A DNA stretch of 60,377 bases from Nitrospira sp. (GCA_019636875.1 JAHBWR010000011.1:1-60377); one strand, 5' to 3'. Positions 35,771 to 46,226 are shown, numbered from the stretch's first letter. Translations and numbers: made by a program. Notes: generated by a model from the letters alone, not told the origin.

Positions 35771-37237
35771 TTATTTGAGTGTCGACACGGCCTGCGTCGC
35801 GAAACTCACGAGCGGGTTGGGGTAAATCCCAAAGATGACGACCCCGGCGACGGCACAGGCCAAGACGATGGAGAGAGTCGGGGACATCACGAAGCGCGGG
35901 GCGCTGTTTGTCTGATCGTTGGGCTCTCGCATGTACATCACCATGACCAGCCGCAGATAGTAATAGGCCGAAATGGCGGCAAAAATCAGAGCAAGAGCTG
36001 CGAGCCATGTCAGGCCTGCCTCCACTGCCGATAGGAAGATATACAATTTCCCGACAAAGCCGGCCGTCGGAGGAATCCCGGCCAATGAGACCATGAAAAT
36101 CAGCATTAAAAGTGCGGCCATGGGATGACGCTTGGCGAGCCCTGTAAAGTCTTCGATCTCTTCTCCTTCGACACCGCCTTTGCGCAGCATCGCAATGATT
36201 GCAAACGCGCCGAAGGTCATGAAGGTGTACAGAGCGAGATAGAGGAGAACACTGGCGATGCCGGAAGACTGTTCGATTCGGCCAGCAGCCACCACTCCGA
36301 TGAGCGCGTAGCCCGCATGGGCGATGCTCGAATAGGCCAGCATGCGTTTGACGTTGGTTTGGACCAGAGCGACGATGTTTCCGATCAGGAGCGTGGCGAT
36401 ACAGAGCAGGAGAAACGTCGCCGACCAGTTCGCCTTGAGCCCTCCAAGGCCTTCCACAAACACCCGAAGGAACGCGCCGAAGCTGGCGGCTTTTGCGGCC
36501 ACCGCCATAAACGCGGTCACCGAGGTCGGGGCCCCCTGATAGACATCGGGTGTCCACATATGGAACGGTGCGACGGCGAGCTTAAATCCGAAGCCAACCG
36601 CGAGCAGGATTGTCGCAAACAGCAGTAACGGCTCGCTCAGTCCTTGACCAGCGATGGCGACGGCAATTTGCGGAAGTCTGGTACTGCCGGTTGCTCCATA
36701 GAGGAGCGAAATGCCGTAGAGCAGAATGCCGGAAGAAAAGGCGCCCAACACGAAATATTTTGCGGAAGCTTCGAGCGAACGGGGTTCGGCACGTTTGAGT
36801 CCGGTTATCGTGTAGAGTGAAAGAGACATCAACTCGGTTCCAAGATAGATCGTCAGGAGATCGGAAGCCGATACCATGACCATCATTCCGGTGAGTGCGA
36901 GCAGGATGAATCCATAGTATTCGCCGAAATAGAGGCGTTCCTCCTTGAGGTACGAGTAAGAAAGCAGGATGGTGAGGCCGGTGACGAAGTAGAGGAGCAA
37001 CTTCCAGAAGGCTCCATAGGTATCGATGACGACAAGATCACTAAAAATTAAGGTCTGCTCGCCGATCTGAGAGGCCGTGAGTCCCATGCAAATGGCAAGT
37101 GTTCCCAGACTTAACCACACTAGGCCGTCCTTATTAGAGCTCCGCAACACCGGATCCAGTACAAACACGATGCAGGCCGTCGTGATGACGAGCAGCTCCG
37201 GTAGGATCAGAAAGAGGTCTCCGACTGAGAAGGTCAT
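35771..37237 (-). CDS. nuoN: NADH-quinone oxidoreductase subunit N
   Basis: 488 residues, about 14 membrane helices; one of three antiporter-like proton-pumping subunits in the membrane arm of complex I. Family landmarks: LGTELMSLSLYTITGLKR (the Glu on helix 5), FKLAVAPFHMWTPDVYQGAPT (the Lys on helix 7), and NVKRMLAYSSIAHAGYALIG with the broken-helix Lys. Its start overlaps the nuoM stop by 4 bp (ATGA). Last nuo gene of the operon. Confidence 0.97.
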   Translation of the reverse strand: MTFSVGDLFLILPELLVITTACIVFVLDPVLRSSNKDGLVWLSLGTLAICMGLTASQIGEQTLIFSDLVVIDTYGAFWKLLLYFVTGLTILLSYSYLKEERLYFGEYYGFILLALTGMMVMVSASDLLTIYLGTELMSLSLYTITGLKRAEPRSLEASAKYFVLGAFSSGILLYGISLLYGATGSTRLPQIAVAIAGQGLSEPLLLFATILLAVGFGFKLAVAPFHMWTPDVYQGAPTSVTAFMAVAAKAASFGAFLRVFVEGLGGLKANWSATFLLLCIATLLIGNIVALVQTNVKRMLAYSSIAHAGYALIGVVAAGRIEQSSGIASVLLYLALYTFMTFGAFAIIAMLRKGGVEGEEIEDFTGLAKRHPMAALLMLIFMVSLAGIPPTAGFVGKLYIFLSAVEAGLTWLAALALIFAAISAYYYLRLVMVMYMREPNDQTNSAPRFVMSPTLSIVLACAVAGVVIFGIYPNPLVSFATQAVSTLK

Positions 37238-38796
37238 GGTTGTCGTTCCTTCGTCGGGATATTGGCGAACTGAGGAGGAGAGGGCGCTTCTCGTTCACTC
37301 GTTCCCTCAAGATGTGCGGCTGTCTCTCCCTGGGAAGCCGGCATCACGCGCGCGATCACTTTCTCCACGCTGGTATGCATTCGGGATAGAATCGGATTCG
37401 GAAACAACCCGATCCAAAAAATCAGAACTACGAGCGGCACCAGCGTCACCATTTCGCGGGGACTGCAATCGCGCAGCTTGGGAAGCAGGTGCGAGGCCGG
37501 TACGCCGAAGGCGACCCGTTGAATCATCCAGAGGAGATAGGCCGCAGCGAGGATAATCCCTAAAGACGCCAGCGCGGCGGCGATTTTGCTCCAGAGGAAC
37601 GTGCCGACGAGGACCAGGAACTCACCCACGAAACTGTTTGTGCCGGGAAGACCCAGCGAGGAGAGGGCAAAAATAACCAGGAACGTGGCATAGCGAGGCA
37701 TCGGCTTCGTGAGTCCGATATTGTCGGCAATCTGACGGCTATGGGTCCGCTCGTAGATCATGCCCACACAGAGAAAAAGCCCGCCGGTGGTGATCCCGTG
37801 ATTCACCATTTGCATGACAGCCCCTTCGATGCCTTGAATATTGAACATGAAGAGCCCGAGTGTGACGAACCCCATGTGACTGACGCTTGAATAGGCGATG
37901 AGCTTTTTGAGGTCAGTCTGAGCCAGGGCCATATAGGCACCATAGATGATGGCCACGATCGATAATATGACCATCACCGGAGTGAGAAGCCGTGACGCAT
38001 CCGGCAACATGGGGAGGCTGAAGCGTAGAAAACCATAGGTCCCCATCTTGAGGAGGACGCTCGCGAGAATCACGCTGCCGGCCGTCGGGGCTTCTACGTG
38101 TGCGTCCGGGAGCCAGGTATGAAAGGGAAACATGGGAATTTTGACGGCGAACGCGACGAAGAAGGAACCAAAGAGCCAGATCTGGAGCCCCAGTCCGTAG
38201 GTCCGCTGGCTCAGCGCAAGAACATCGAACGTATGGCCGCCCTGGAAATAGAGGACTAGGATCCCGACCAGCAAAAGCACGCTGCCGGCAAAGGTGTACA
38301 AAAAGAATTTGATGGCCGCATAGAGACGGTTCGGACCGCCCCAGATGCCGATCAACAGATACATCGGGATCAACATCGCCTCCCAAAATACGTAGAACAG
38401 GACGAAGTCCAAGGCGGAGAAGACGCCGATCATGGCACATTCCATGATCAACAGCATGGCCATAAAACTCCGCACTCTCGTCTCTATGGCGTGCCAAGAG
38501 ATCAGAACGCAGAGCGGCATCAGGATGGTTGTCATGATCACGAGCGGCAAGCTGATTCCGTCCAGACCAAGCTTGTAACTGATGGAGAGAGCGGGGATCC
38601 ATCGGGCCGATTCGACAAATTGCATCTGATCGGAGGATGCATCAAAGAGCCACCAGAGCGGCAGCGAGATCAGGAAGTTGGTAAGCGTCATGCCCAGCGT
38701 AACGAGCCGCACGGAGCTGTCTTTGACGGCAAAGATGATCGCTGCGCCAATCAGGGGGAGAAAAATCAGGATTGTAAGCCAGGGAAATCCGCTCAT
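37234..38796 (-). CDS. nuoM: NADH-quinone oxidoreductase subunit M
   Basis: 520 residues, about 14 membrane helices; the second antiporter-like pump subunit. Landmarks: FVLFYVFWEAMLIPMYLLIGIWGG (helix-5 Glu), VKIPMFPFHTWLPDAHVEAPT (helix-7 Lys), and QTDLKKLIAYSSVSHMGFV. AGGAAG precedes the start. The C-terminus is somewhat longer than usual with a charged tail after VEKVIARVMP. Coupled to nuoN. Confidence 0.97.
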   Translation of the reverse strand: MSGFPWLTILIFLPLIGAAIIFAVKDSSVRLVTLGMTLTNFLISLPLWWLFDASSDQMQFVESARWIPALSISYKLGLDGISLPLVIMTTILMPLCVLISWHAIETRVRSFMAMLLIMECAMIGVFSALDFVLFYVFWEAMLIPMYLLIGIWGGPNRLYAAIKFFLYTFAGSVLLLVGILVLYFQGGHTFDVLALSQRTYGLGLQIWLFGSFFVAFAVKIPMFPFHTWLPDAHVEAPTAGSVILASVLLKMGTYGFLRFSLPMLPDASRLLTPVMVILSIVAIIYGAYMALAQTDLKKLIAYSSVSHMGFVTLGLFMFNIQGIEGAVMQMVNHGITTGGLFLCVGMIYERTHSRQIADNIGLTKPMPRYATFLVIFALSSLGLPGTNSFVGEFLVLVGTFLWSKIAAALASLGIILAAAYLLWMIQRVAFGVPASHLLPKLRDCSPREMVTLVPLVVLIFWIGLFPNPILSRMHTSVEKVIARVMPASQGETAAHLEGTSEREAPSPPQFANIPTKERQP

Positions 38797-38887
38797 TGGG
38801 CTTCCTGTTCGGCGAATATGGAGGACGGTGTCTTGTGTTTACGTCGGGTCATGCTGGGTTCGCTCGTCGTCATTCTCTTCATCAGCA

Positions 38888-40783
38888 TCACAAGAGAAGA
38901 TACGCCGTCAACACTACGATGCCCAGGGCCATTCCCAGTGCATAGTGTTGAGTTTGACCGCTCTGGATCAGCCTCAATATCCATCCTCCCCACGTAATGG
39001 CCCGAGCGATTCCATTCACGGATCCATCGATCACGTGGACATCAACCTGCTTCCAAAGCGTGAACGCTGCCTTGAGCGTCGGCCGTACGAACAGGGCGTC
39101 ATAGAGCTCATCGACGTACCATTTGTTGAGAGAGGCTTCATAGAGGCTTCTCCATCGCCGGGCCAAGCGATCGGGTAGGTCGGGGTTCATCACGTAGACA
39201 TAATAGGCTGCGGCAATGCCGAGCAGGCCCAAGCCTGTCGCGGTCAACATGATGGTGAGGCCATCGGAACTGTGCTGAGCCGAGGTCGCTTGTCCGGTAG
39301 AAAAGACCGGCTCTAAAAATGATGGGATGCCAAGATATCCGGTCAGTATGCTGAGGCCGGCCAGAATAAGCAGTGGCCTCGTCATCGTCTGCGAAGGTTC
39401 ATGAATGTGGGCCGCATGGTGCGGGTCGACACGCGAAGAACCCCAAAACACGACGAACACCAGTCTGAAGCTATAGAAGGCGGTCAACAGCGCCGTCAGC
39501 AGACCCAAGACGGCCAAGACCTGACCAAGTTCTCCTGACGACCAGGCCGAGACGAGAATCTCATCCTTGCTGAAAAAACCCGCTGTGAGTGGAAATCCAG
39601 CGAGAGCCAATGAACCCACCACAAACGTCCAATAAGTGGTCGGCAGTTTGTCTTTGAGGCCACCCATCTGTCGCATATCCTGCTCGTGGTGGAGCGCGAT
39701 GATGACCGAGCCACAACCGAGAAATAGCAAGGCCTTGAAGGCACCATGGGTCAGGAGATGGTACAGGCCTGAGGCATAGGCCCCAAGGCCACAGGCCATG
39801 ATCATGTAGCCGAGTTGACTCACAGTCGAGTAGGCCACCACGCGTTTGATGTCGGTCTGAGTCAAGGCGATCGTCGCGCCAAGGACCATTGTGGCAGCGC
39901 CGGTCACAGCCACGACGCTCATGGCTGTGGGGGACAAGTTATAAATAGGGGCGAGTCTGGCGACCATGAACACACCGGCTGTGACCATCGTGGCGGCATG
40001 AATGAGCGCTGAGATGGGCGTAGGGCCTTCCATGGCATCGGGCAACCAGACGTGAAGAGGGACCTGCGCCGATTTCCCCACCGCGCCGGTGAACAGCAAG
40101 AGCGCGATCAGCGTGTAGACAGAAACTTCCCAGATGCCTCCGAACGGGCCGAGGAGATTCATCGTTAGATCGGTTGCTTCATGAATCGCGGGAAAGATGT
40201 CGAGATAATTCAGTGATCCGAAGTGATACCAGACCAGGAGCAGGCCCAGGATAAAACCAAAATCGCCGACTCGATTCACGAGAAAGGCTTTGGTGGCCGC
40301 TGCACAGGCGGATGCGCGTTCGTACCAATGTCCGATCAATAGATAGGAACACAGTCCGACGGCTTCCCAAAATACGAAGAGTTGGAGCAAGTTGTCGGCC
40401 AGCACAAGCATGAGCATGGAAAAGGTAAAGAGGGCGATATAGCTGAAGAACCGAGCATAGCCAGGATCGCCGTGCATATAGCCGATCGTATAAATGTGGA
40501 CGAGTGAACTCACCCCTGTCACCAAGAGGAGCATGACGGCGGTCAGTCGATCGATATGGAGACCGATGTGAATATCAAGATCCCCCGAGATGAGCCATGT
40601 GTAGAGTGGGACAGAGATCACTGAACCAGAGGCGACTTCGATAAAGGCGGCAAGCGACAACAGGAATGAGAGCAATACCGCCGGCACCGCGGTGACATGC
40701 GCGCGGTCTCTGATCCGCGAACCACGTAGGCCGAGGACGAGAAACGCAGCCAGCGGGAGGAGTGGAATGAGTGCGTAGAGCAT
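38888..40783 (-). CDS. nuoL: NADH-quinone oxidoreductase subunit L
   Basis: 631 residues; the distal antiporter-like subunit, with the usual extra C-terminal lateral helix. Landmarks: LFVFWEAVGLCSYLLIGHWYER, GKSAQVPLHVWLPDAMEGPTPISALIHAATMVTAG and QTDIKRVVAYSTVSQLGYMIMA. The 90 bp between it and nuoM hold no gene. Nothing unusual was seen in length or key residues. Confidence 0.97.
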   Translation of the reverse strand: MLYALIPLLPLAAFLVLGLRGSRIRDRAHVTAVPAVLLSFLLSLAAFIEVASGSVISVPLYTWLISGDLDIHIGLHIDRLTAVMLLLVTGVSSLVHIYTIGYMHGDPGYARFFSYIALFTFSMLMLVLADNLLQLFVFWEAVGLCSYLLIGHWYERASACAAATKAFLVNRVGDFGFILGLLLVWYHFGSLNYLDIFPAIHEATDLTMNLLGPFGGIWEVSVYTLIALLLFTGAVGKSAQVPLHVWLPDAMEGPTPISALIHAATMVTAGVFMVARLAPIYNLSPTAMSVVAVTGAATMVLGATIALTQTDIKRVVAYSTVSQLGYMIMACGLGAYASGLYHLLTHGAFKALLFLGCGSVIIALHHEQDMRQMGGLKDKLPTTYWTFVVGSLALAGFPLTAGFFSKDEILVSAWSSGELGQVLAVLGLLTALLTAFYSFRLVFVVFWGSSRVDPHHAAHIHEPSQTMTRPLLILAGLSILTGYLGIPSFLEPVFSTGQATSAQHSSDGLTIMLTATGLGLLGIAAAYYVYVMNPDLPDRLARRWRSLYEASLNKWYVDELYDALFVRPTLKAAFTLWKQVDVHVIDGSVNGIARAITWGGWILRLIQSGQTQHYALGMALGIVVLTAYLLL

Positions 40784-40883
40784 GGTGGAGATATTACTCG
40801 ATGGCCGTCAGCTCGGAACAGGCCTCAACGAAGAACCAGGGAAGGTCGGCGTGTGAAGGCTGACGCGTCGTCATGGAGGTCCT

Positions 40884-41189
40884 TTACCATTTGAGCAAAT
40901 TGAATGCCTCGACGTTGATCGTCGATTTCGATCGATGCAAGGCGATGATGATCGCCAAACCGATCGCGACTTCTGCCGCTGCCACCGTCAAGGCAAAAAA
41001 GACAAACACTTGTCCTCCGATCACCTGGAGGTGGTCGGAGAACGCCACGAAATTAATGTTGGTTGCGTTCAACATCAGCTCGATGGACAGCAGAATGGCG
41101 ATGATGTTGCGACGAATCAACACACCCACCACACCCGTGAGGAACACGATGGCACTCAGGATCACGTAGTAGAAAACAGGGACGCTCAT
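40884..41189 (-). CDS. nuoK: NADH-quinone oxidoreductase subunit K
   Basis: 101 residues with three membrane helices. The two conserved Glu residues of the subunit's proton path are present in LLSIELMLNATNINFVAF and AAAEVAIGLAIIIALHR. Its start overlaps the nuoJ stop by 4 bp. Confidence 0.97.
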   Translation of the reverse strand: MSVPVFYYVILSAIVFLTGVVGVLIRRNIIAILLSIELMLNATNINFVAFSDHLQVIGGQVFVFFALTVAAAEVAIGLAIIIALHRSKSTINVEAFNLLKW

Positions 41190-41731
41190 TGGGCACCAGG
41201 GGCTTGGGGCATGTCCTTGTCCTCGTGTTTGCCGATGTGGGGCTTAGCAAGGAGAATGGCGCCGATCATGGCCGCGAGGAGAATCAAGGAGGCCACTTCA
41301 AACGAGAATAAATAGGTTGAGTAGAGCGCTTTGCCGATCGTGAGAGTATTGTCGGAGGTCTGAGCGTCGACCGCCATCGCGGCAGGGTCACGGCGTGCTG
41401 CGCCCATGCCGCCCGACAGCAACACCAGAAACTCGATCGCCAGGGGAATGCTCACAAAGACTGCAATTCTCGATTGGCTGTGGTAGCGGTCGTCGCGGTT
41501 GACGTTGAGCAACATGACCACGAACAGATACAAGACGACGATCGCTCCGGCATAGACGATGATTTGCACGGCGGCGAGGAATTCGGCATGCAGCGTGATG
41601 TACAGTCCGGCGACATGGAAAAACATGACCAGGAGGGACAACGTACTATACACAGGGTTTCTGAGTACCACCACGAGAATGGAGGTGATGGTGATCATTG
41701 CAGCGAAATATCCAAAAAAAACGTAGGCCAC
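41186..41731 (-). CDS. nuoJ: NADH-quinone oxidoreductase subunit J
   Basis: 181 residues with five membrane helices, including the conserved third-helix segment AVQIIVYAGAIVVLYLFVVML, whose pi-bulge takes part in coupling quinone chemistry to proton movement. The C-terminal tail is hydrophilic (HIGKHEDKDMPQAPGAQ). Coupled to nuoK. Confidence 0.96.
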   Translation of the reverse strand: MAYVFFGYFAAMITITSILVVVLRNPVYSTLSLLVMFFHVAGLYITLHAEFLAAVQIIVYAGAIVVLYLFVVMLLNVNRDDRYHSQSRIAVFVSIPLAIEFLVLLSGGMGAARRDPAAMAVDAQTSDNTLTIGKALYSTYLFSFEVASLILLAAMIGAILLAKPHIGKHEDKDMPQAPGAQ

Positions 41732-41818
41732 GGTACGATTCCTCAGTCAACGGTCGACAGTCCAAGACTTCTGCCACTGGGTGGCCGTCATGGGACCCCC
41801 CAATGCGTTCCATGCAGG

Positions 41819-42385
41819 TCAGTTCGGTTTGGGCGGAACGTGTTTGAATGCCACGTTGAAGAACGCGACGTTCGGATGCTGAAGTTCTAAGCGCTTCTCA
41901 CGGATCGGAAACGACCGGTCGCCGATTGCGAGGAGCTGCTGTTTGTTCAGATGGAGTTGTCGCTTGTCAAAGACCGCCCATTCAAATTCTCTCGTCATGC
42001 CCAATGCATCGACAGGGCAGGCATCCACACACATCCCGCAGAACAAGCATCGGGTCATATCCATATAATATTCTTTTGAGTAGCGCTTTGTCGGTTCTCC
42101 TGGCACCTCGGCACTGACCACACGAATCACACGTGAAGGACAGGCTGCTTCACAGAGGTCACACCCCACGCACTTCTCGGTTCCGTCGTCATACCGAAGC
42201 AAAGCGAGCATGCCGCGGTAGTTGTCCGGGAGTGTGCGTTTCTCATGAGGATATTGCAGCGTGATCGGTCGGTAGTTCAGCAAGTGAGACAGAGTCGCCT
42301 TCATGCCGACCAGGAGTTCATAAAATGTAATGGTCTTGAACCATTGCGAGAAGCTCAGGTGTTTTGTACTCGAGGTTGAAGCCAT
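41819..42385 (-). CDS. nuoI: NADH-quinone oxidoreductase subunit I
   Basis: 188 residues; the ferredoxin-like subunit that carries clusters N6a and N6b. Both C-x2-C-x2-C-x3-C-P motifs are present: CVGCDLCEAACP and CLFCGMCVDACP. The start is set at MASTSST by family length, since a longer open frame reaches into nuoH. It lies 23 bp after the nuoH stop. Confidence 0.95.
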   Translation of the reverse strand: MASTSSTKHLSFSQWFKTITFYELLVGMKATLSHLLNYRPITLQYPHEKRTLPDNYRGMLALLRYDDGTEKCVGCDLCEAACPSRVIRVVSAEVPGEPTKRYSKEYYMDMTRCLFCGMCVDACPVDALGMTREFEWAVFDKRQLHLNKQQLLAIGDRSFPIREKRLELQHPNVAFFNVAFKHVPPKPN

Positions 42386-42408
42386 ATCGGTCTGGGCGCT
42401 TCTTTTGC

Positions 42409-43476
42409 CTACTGTGTGACGAATACGGCAATAGAGGTGACGACAATGTTCGCCAGTGCGATCGGGAGAAGCACCTTCCAGCCGAACCGCATCAGCTGGT
42501 CGTATCGCAACCGTGGCAATGTTGCTCTCAGCCAGAAAAAGAGGAACAAGAAGGAGTAGGTCTTCACCGCAAACCACATGGTGTTTTCGATCCACGCCAA
42601 CGACGGCAGACCTAAGAGCTCGAGGATGGTTCCTGGGTATGGAGCATTCCAGCCACCGAGAAAGAGTGCGGCAGCCACACAGGACACGAGCACCATGTTC
42701 GCATATTCAGCGAGGAAGAAGAAGGCGAAGCGGAGCCCGCTGTACTCGGTGAAGAATCCGGCGACCAGTTCACTTTCGGCCTCCGGCAAATCGAACGGCA
42801 CGCGGTTCGTCTCAGCCACCGCGGAAATCACGTACACGCCAAAGGCAAAAATCTGCGGCGCGGGAAAGGCGAACAGATACCAGTTCCAAAACCAACCCTG
42901 TTGGGCATCGGTGATCGTCACCAAACTAAGCGAGCCGGCGAGGATGACTACTCCGATGATGGAGAGCCCGACGTTGAGTTCATAGCTGATGATCTGTGCC
43001 GCCGAGCGCAACCCTCCGAGCAAGGAGTATTTGCTGTTGGAGGCCCATCCTCCGATGATGATGCCGTAGGCACCGAGCGAGGCGAAGGCCAGGATATACA
43101 GAATGCCGATATTGATATCGCTGATCACGAAGGGTTTGACGGTAATGCCGCCGATCTCGAACGTCCAGTTCGGTCCCCAGGGGATCACGGCAAAACCGAT
43201 AAACGCAGGAATCAGACAGATGATCGGCGCCATCGTAAAGAGAAGCTTGTTGGCGCCGGCGGGGATGATATCCTCCTTGAAAAACAGTTTAATCGCATCC
43301 GCAAAGGGTTGGAGAATTCCGTATGGTCCCACCTCCATGGGGCCCATGCGGTCCTGCATCCACCCCAACACTTTTCGTTCGGCCAGAGTGAGAAGGAGTA
43401 CCGTCACGATGACGATTCCCATGATGGCGCCGATCTGGGTCAGAGATATAGCAAGACGCAACCCTAATTCAGTCAC
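42409..43476 (-). CDS. nuoH: NADH-quinone oxidoreductase subunit H
   Basis: 355 residues, eight membrane helices; it forms the quinone-entry chamber with NuoB and NuoD. Conserved loops are present: ERKVLGWMQDRMGPMEVGPYGILQPFADAIKLFFKED, and the acidic E-x-x-R/E loop NRVPFDLPEAESELVAGFFTEYSG. Confidence 0.97.
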   Translation of the reverse strand: MTELGLRLAISLTQIGAIMGIVIVTVLLLTLAERKVLGWMQDRMGPMEVGPYGILQPFADAIKLFFKEDIIPAGANKLLFTMAPIICLIPAFIGFAVIPWGPNWTFEIGGITVKPFVISDINIGILYILAFASLGAYGIIIGGWASNSKYSLLGGLRSAAQIISYELNVGLSIIGVVILAGSLSLVTITDAQQGWFWNWYLFAFPAPQIFAFGVYVISAVAETNRVPFDLPEAESELVAGFFTEYSGLRFAFFFLAEYANMVLVSCVAAALFLGGWNAPYPGTILELLGLPSLAWIENTMWFAVKTYSFLFLFFWLRATLPRLRYDQLMRFGWKVLLPIALANIVVTSIAVFVTQ

Positions 43477-43523
43477 GATAAGACTCCTGGATTAGCATAA
43501 TCATCAGTAACCGTATTGGCTCG

Positions 43524-46190
43524 TCACGCAACCCTCATCATCGACACCGTGGCCGTTTTGAATGATGGAACATGCGTGATCGGATCGACTGCGTAGTCAA
43601 ACAGTCCGAGGGCGGTTTGACCGAAGTGATCCGGAAACCATGCGGTACCTTGAGGTACCCGTGCCACAATCTTGATCTCGGTCGTCATTTCTCCGGCGCT
43701 GCTGCAGAGACGGACACGATCTCCATCCATCAAGGCAAACCGGGTGGCGTCGACAGGATTAATCCGAAGCTGCCCACGGTCTTCAAGCTGACGGAGACCT
43801 TTCGAACGGGTCGAGAGCTTTCCGGAGTGGAACAGACTCTGCCCAAAACCTACCTGCAGCGTGCCATCCGGTCTGGATTTCTGCGGGGTGAGTCGGTATC
43901 GCATCTCGAGATTGGGATAGTACCCCTCACGGAGGTAACGATCCATGGCACGGCCATCGACTTTCAGAGGCGACGGTGTCGGTCCAAGGGCCCCATAGCC
44001 GGAAGTAGCGCCTCGGATCTCTTTCAAGATGTCTTTGCTCTCCTGGTACTCCACGGACACCCCTAACAAGATGCAGAGTGCAGCGAAAATCTCCCAATCG
44101 GGACGGCTTTCTCCGATCGGCTCAATCGAAGGACGAACAGCCTGTACATGGCCCTCGCTATTGGTGAACGTCCCTGTTTTTTCCATCGACGATGCAACCG
44201 GTAAGACAACATGAGCCAGGGCCGCGGTCTCAGTCAAGAACAGTTCTTGGCAAACCAGCAGATCCAATTTCCGTAACGAATCCTCCGCACGCATTGGTGC
44301 GGGGAGACTGGCCACGGGATTCTCACCCACGACGAAGAGCGCTTTCAGGGACCCTTCCTGGGCATGCTTCAACATGTCAACGAGCGAAGCGCCGTCGGCA
44401 GGCGGTAGCTCTGTCTTCCACAGGGTCGAGAATCGTTCGCGGTTCGCTGCATCATCAATGAAACAGCCTCCCGGAAGAAACTCGGTCAGGGCGCCCATTT
44501 CGACCGCACCTTGGTCATTGTTTTCCTCTGCCAATGGTGCAAATCCACAACCAGGTTGGTCCAACTTACCCGTCAAAATGAGCAGATCGAGAATTGATAA
44601 CGATCCAGCGTACCCCTGTTCACTGCGCAGGAGCACTGGTCCGGTCAGCACGATCACTTTGCGTCCCGCTGCCAGTACCTTGGCGGCGTGTCTAAATGAA
44701 TCGGGCTCGATACCGGTGGCTCGCTGGAGGTCCTGCCAAGAGAACTCTTGCAGCGCAGTCGTCACGGCGTTGACGTAGGCAGGGTACTGCGGTGCGAGCT
44801 CCGGTACGATCAGATTCTCCTCAATCACGGCCTTCAAAAGACCGAGGATCCCATTTTGCAGGTCGCTGGGCGGGATGGAAAAATGATGATGGGAAAGATT
44901 GGCGATGTTGCTCATTGTATCGACGACGGGCAGCAGCGATTCAATGGTAACCAATGTTGCGTGGCGCTTCTTCACTGCTTCTTTGACTTTTAGCCCTGTG
45001 ATGGGATTCGTCTCCGTGATGTTCGTGCCGACAAGCACCAGGACATCGGCGTTCAGAATATCCTCAAACGTGACGGTCCACCGATGGGTTCCCTGGACGA
45101 GTCGCATCGCGTGCAAGGCGTTGACATGACCATACCGGGCGCTGCTGTCGACATGATTGGTACCGATGGCCACGCGCATAAATTTCTGAAAGAGGTACAA
45201 CTCTTCATTGGTGCAACGACCGGAAATCAATCCTCCGACACTGTTCCCTCCATGCAGCGCCTTCAGTTCGCGGATACGGCCGGCAACGTATTCTAAGGCG
45301 TCCTCCCAGGTCGTTTGGACAAGGGCCCCGTTTCGCCGAATCAGCGGATGGGTGAGGCGGTCAGGGTGGCTGGCCGCATGGAATCCGAAAAACCCGCGAG
45401 CGCACAGGTCTCCATTGTTTCGACCTGCTCCGTGCGCGGAGTTGACCTCGATGAGCTCCTGGCCTTTCGTCTGGACGGTCATCTGACAGCCGTCTCCGCA
45501 GTATCCGCAGATCGTATCGACTCGTTTCAACATCCAGGGCCGATATTCGTACATGGAAAGCCGGCTGGTAATGGCGCCGACGGGGCAGATTTGCACGCAG
45601 CCGCCGCAGAACTCGCAATTCAGCGGATGTGGACCGAAGTGCTTAATTTCGGTCATGGTCCCACGTCCGACCGGTGCCAACGCTTTCACATCCATGACCT
45701 CATCGCAGTAGCGGACACAACGGAGACACTGGACGCAGCGATTCATCTGTGTTTCGATGAGCGGACTGAAATACTCTTTTGAAAAGATGCGTTTGGTTTC
45801 GGCGAATCGACTGGTTGCCGTGTATTGATGGGAGAAATCTTGGAGATCGCATTTCCCCCCTTGATCACAGACAGGACAATCGAGTGGATGATTGGCGAGA
45901 ATGAACTCGAGTACCGAACGATGGGCATCGTTCACCACGGTCGTGGCGGTGCGCACGCTCATCCCCTCGTCGACCGGTGTGCTGCAGGCCGTTTGAAGCT
46001 TAGGCATTTTTTCGATTTCGACCAGGCACATGCGGCAATTGGCATCCGGCTTGAGTTTCGGGTGATAGCAAAAATGCGGAATCATGACGCCGACGCGTCG
46101 AGCCGCCTCGATCACCAATGTTCCTTTCGGGACCTTCACGGTCATCCCATCGATCGTGAGACGAACGACGGGCACTGTAGAATCAGGCAT
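43524..46190 (-). CDS. nuoG: NADH-quinone oxidoreductase subunit G
   Basis: 888 residues; the large iron-sulphur subunit. The [2Fe-2S] N1b ligands lie in HFCYH...CRMC...TAC, and the H-x3-C-x2-C-x5-C of N5 in HPLDCPVCDQGGKC. The N4 set is in CVQCLRC and CEFCGGCVQICP. A molybdopterin-oxidoreductase-like domain follows, with CGYCGDGC and a fourth Cys in LCARG exactly 27 residues later. That C-x2-C-x3-C-x27-C pattern is the extra cluster N7 known from E. coli, Aquifex and Thermus. No catalytic molybdenum ligand is expected. Confidence 0.96.
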   Translation of the reverse strand: MPDSTVPVVRLTIDGMTVKVPKGTLVIEAARRVGVMIPHFCYHPKLKPDANCRMCLVEIEKMPKLQTACSTPVDEGMSVRTATTVVNDAHRSVLEFILANHPLDCPVCDQGGKCDLQDFSHQYTATSRFAETKRIFSKEYFSPLIETQMNRCVQCLRCVRYCDEVMDVKALAPVGRGTMTEIKHFGPHPLNCEFCGGCVQICPVGAITSRLSMYEYRPWMLKRVDTICGYCGDGCQMTVQTKGQELIEVNSAHGAGRNNGDLCARGFFGFHAASHPDRLTHPLIRRNGALVQTTWEDALEYVAGRIRELKALHGGNSVGGLISGRCTNEELYLFQKFMRVAIGTNHVDSSARYGHVNALHAMRLVQGTHRWTVTFEDILNADVLVLVGTNITETNPITGLKVKEAVKKRHATLVTIESLLPVVDTMSNIANLSHHHFSIPPSDLQNGILGLLKAVIEENLIVPELAPQYPAYVNAVTTALQEFSWQDLQRATGIEPDSFRHAAKVLAAGRKVIVLTGPVLLRSEQGYAGSLSILDLLILTGKLDQPGCGFAPLAEENNDQGAVEMGALTEFLPGGCFIDDAANRERFSTLWKTELPPADGASLVDMLKHAQEGSLKALFVVGENPVASLPAPMRAEDSLRKLDLLVCQELFLTETAALAHVVLPVASSMEKTGTFTNSEGHVQAVRPSIEPIGESRPDWEIFAALCILLGVSVEYQESKDILKEIRGATSGYGALGPTPSPLKVDGRAMDRYLREGYYPNLEMRYRLTPQKSRPDGTLQVGFGQSLFHSGKLSTRSKGLRQLEDRGQLRINPVDATRFALMDGDRVRLCSSAGEMTTEIKIVARVPQGTAWFPDHFGQTALGLFDYAVDPITHVPSFKTATVSMMRVA

Positions 46191-46226
46191 AGTGACACAC
46201 GATCATTCGATGGCACGAGGATACAT

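Noticed and set aside
35733..36557. Long open frame extending the YihY gene upstream
   Set aside because: It lies on the same strand over nuoN in another frame; its translation is Arg/Gly-rich and has no YihY similarity, so it is a shadow of nuoN.
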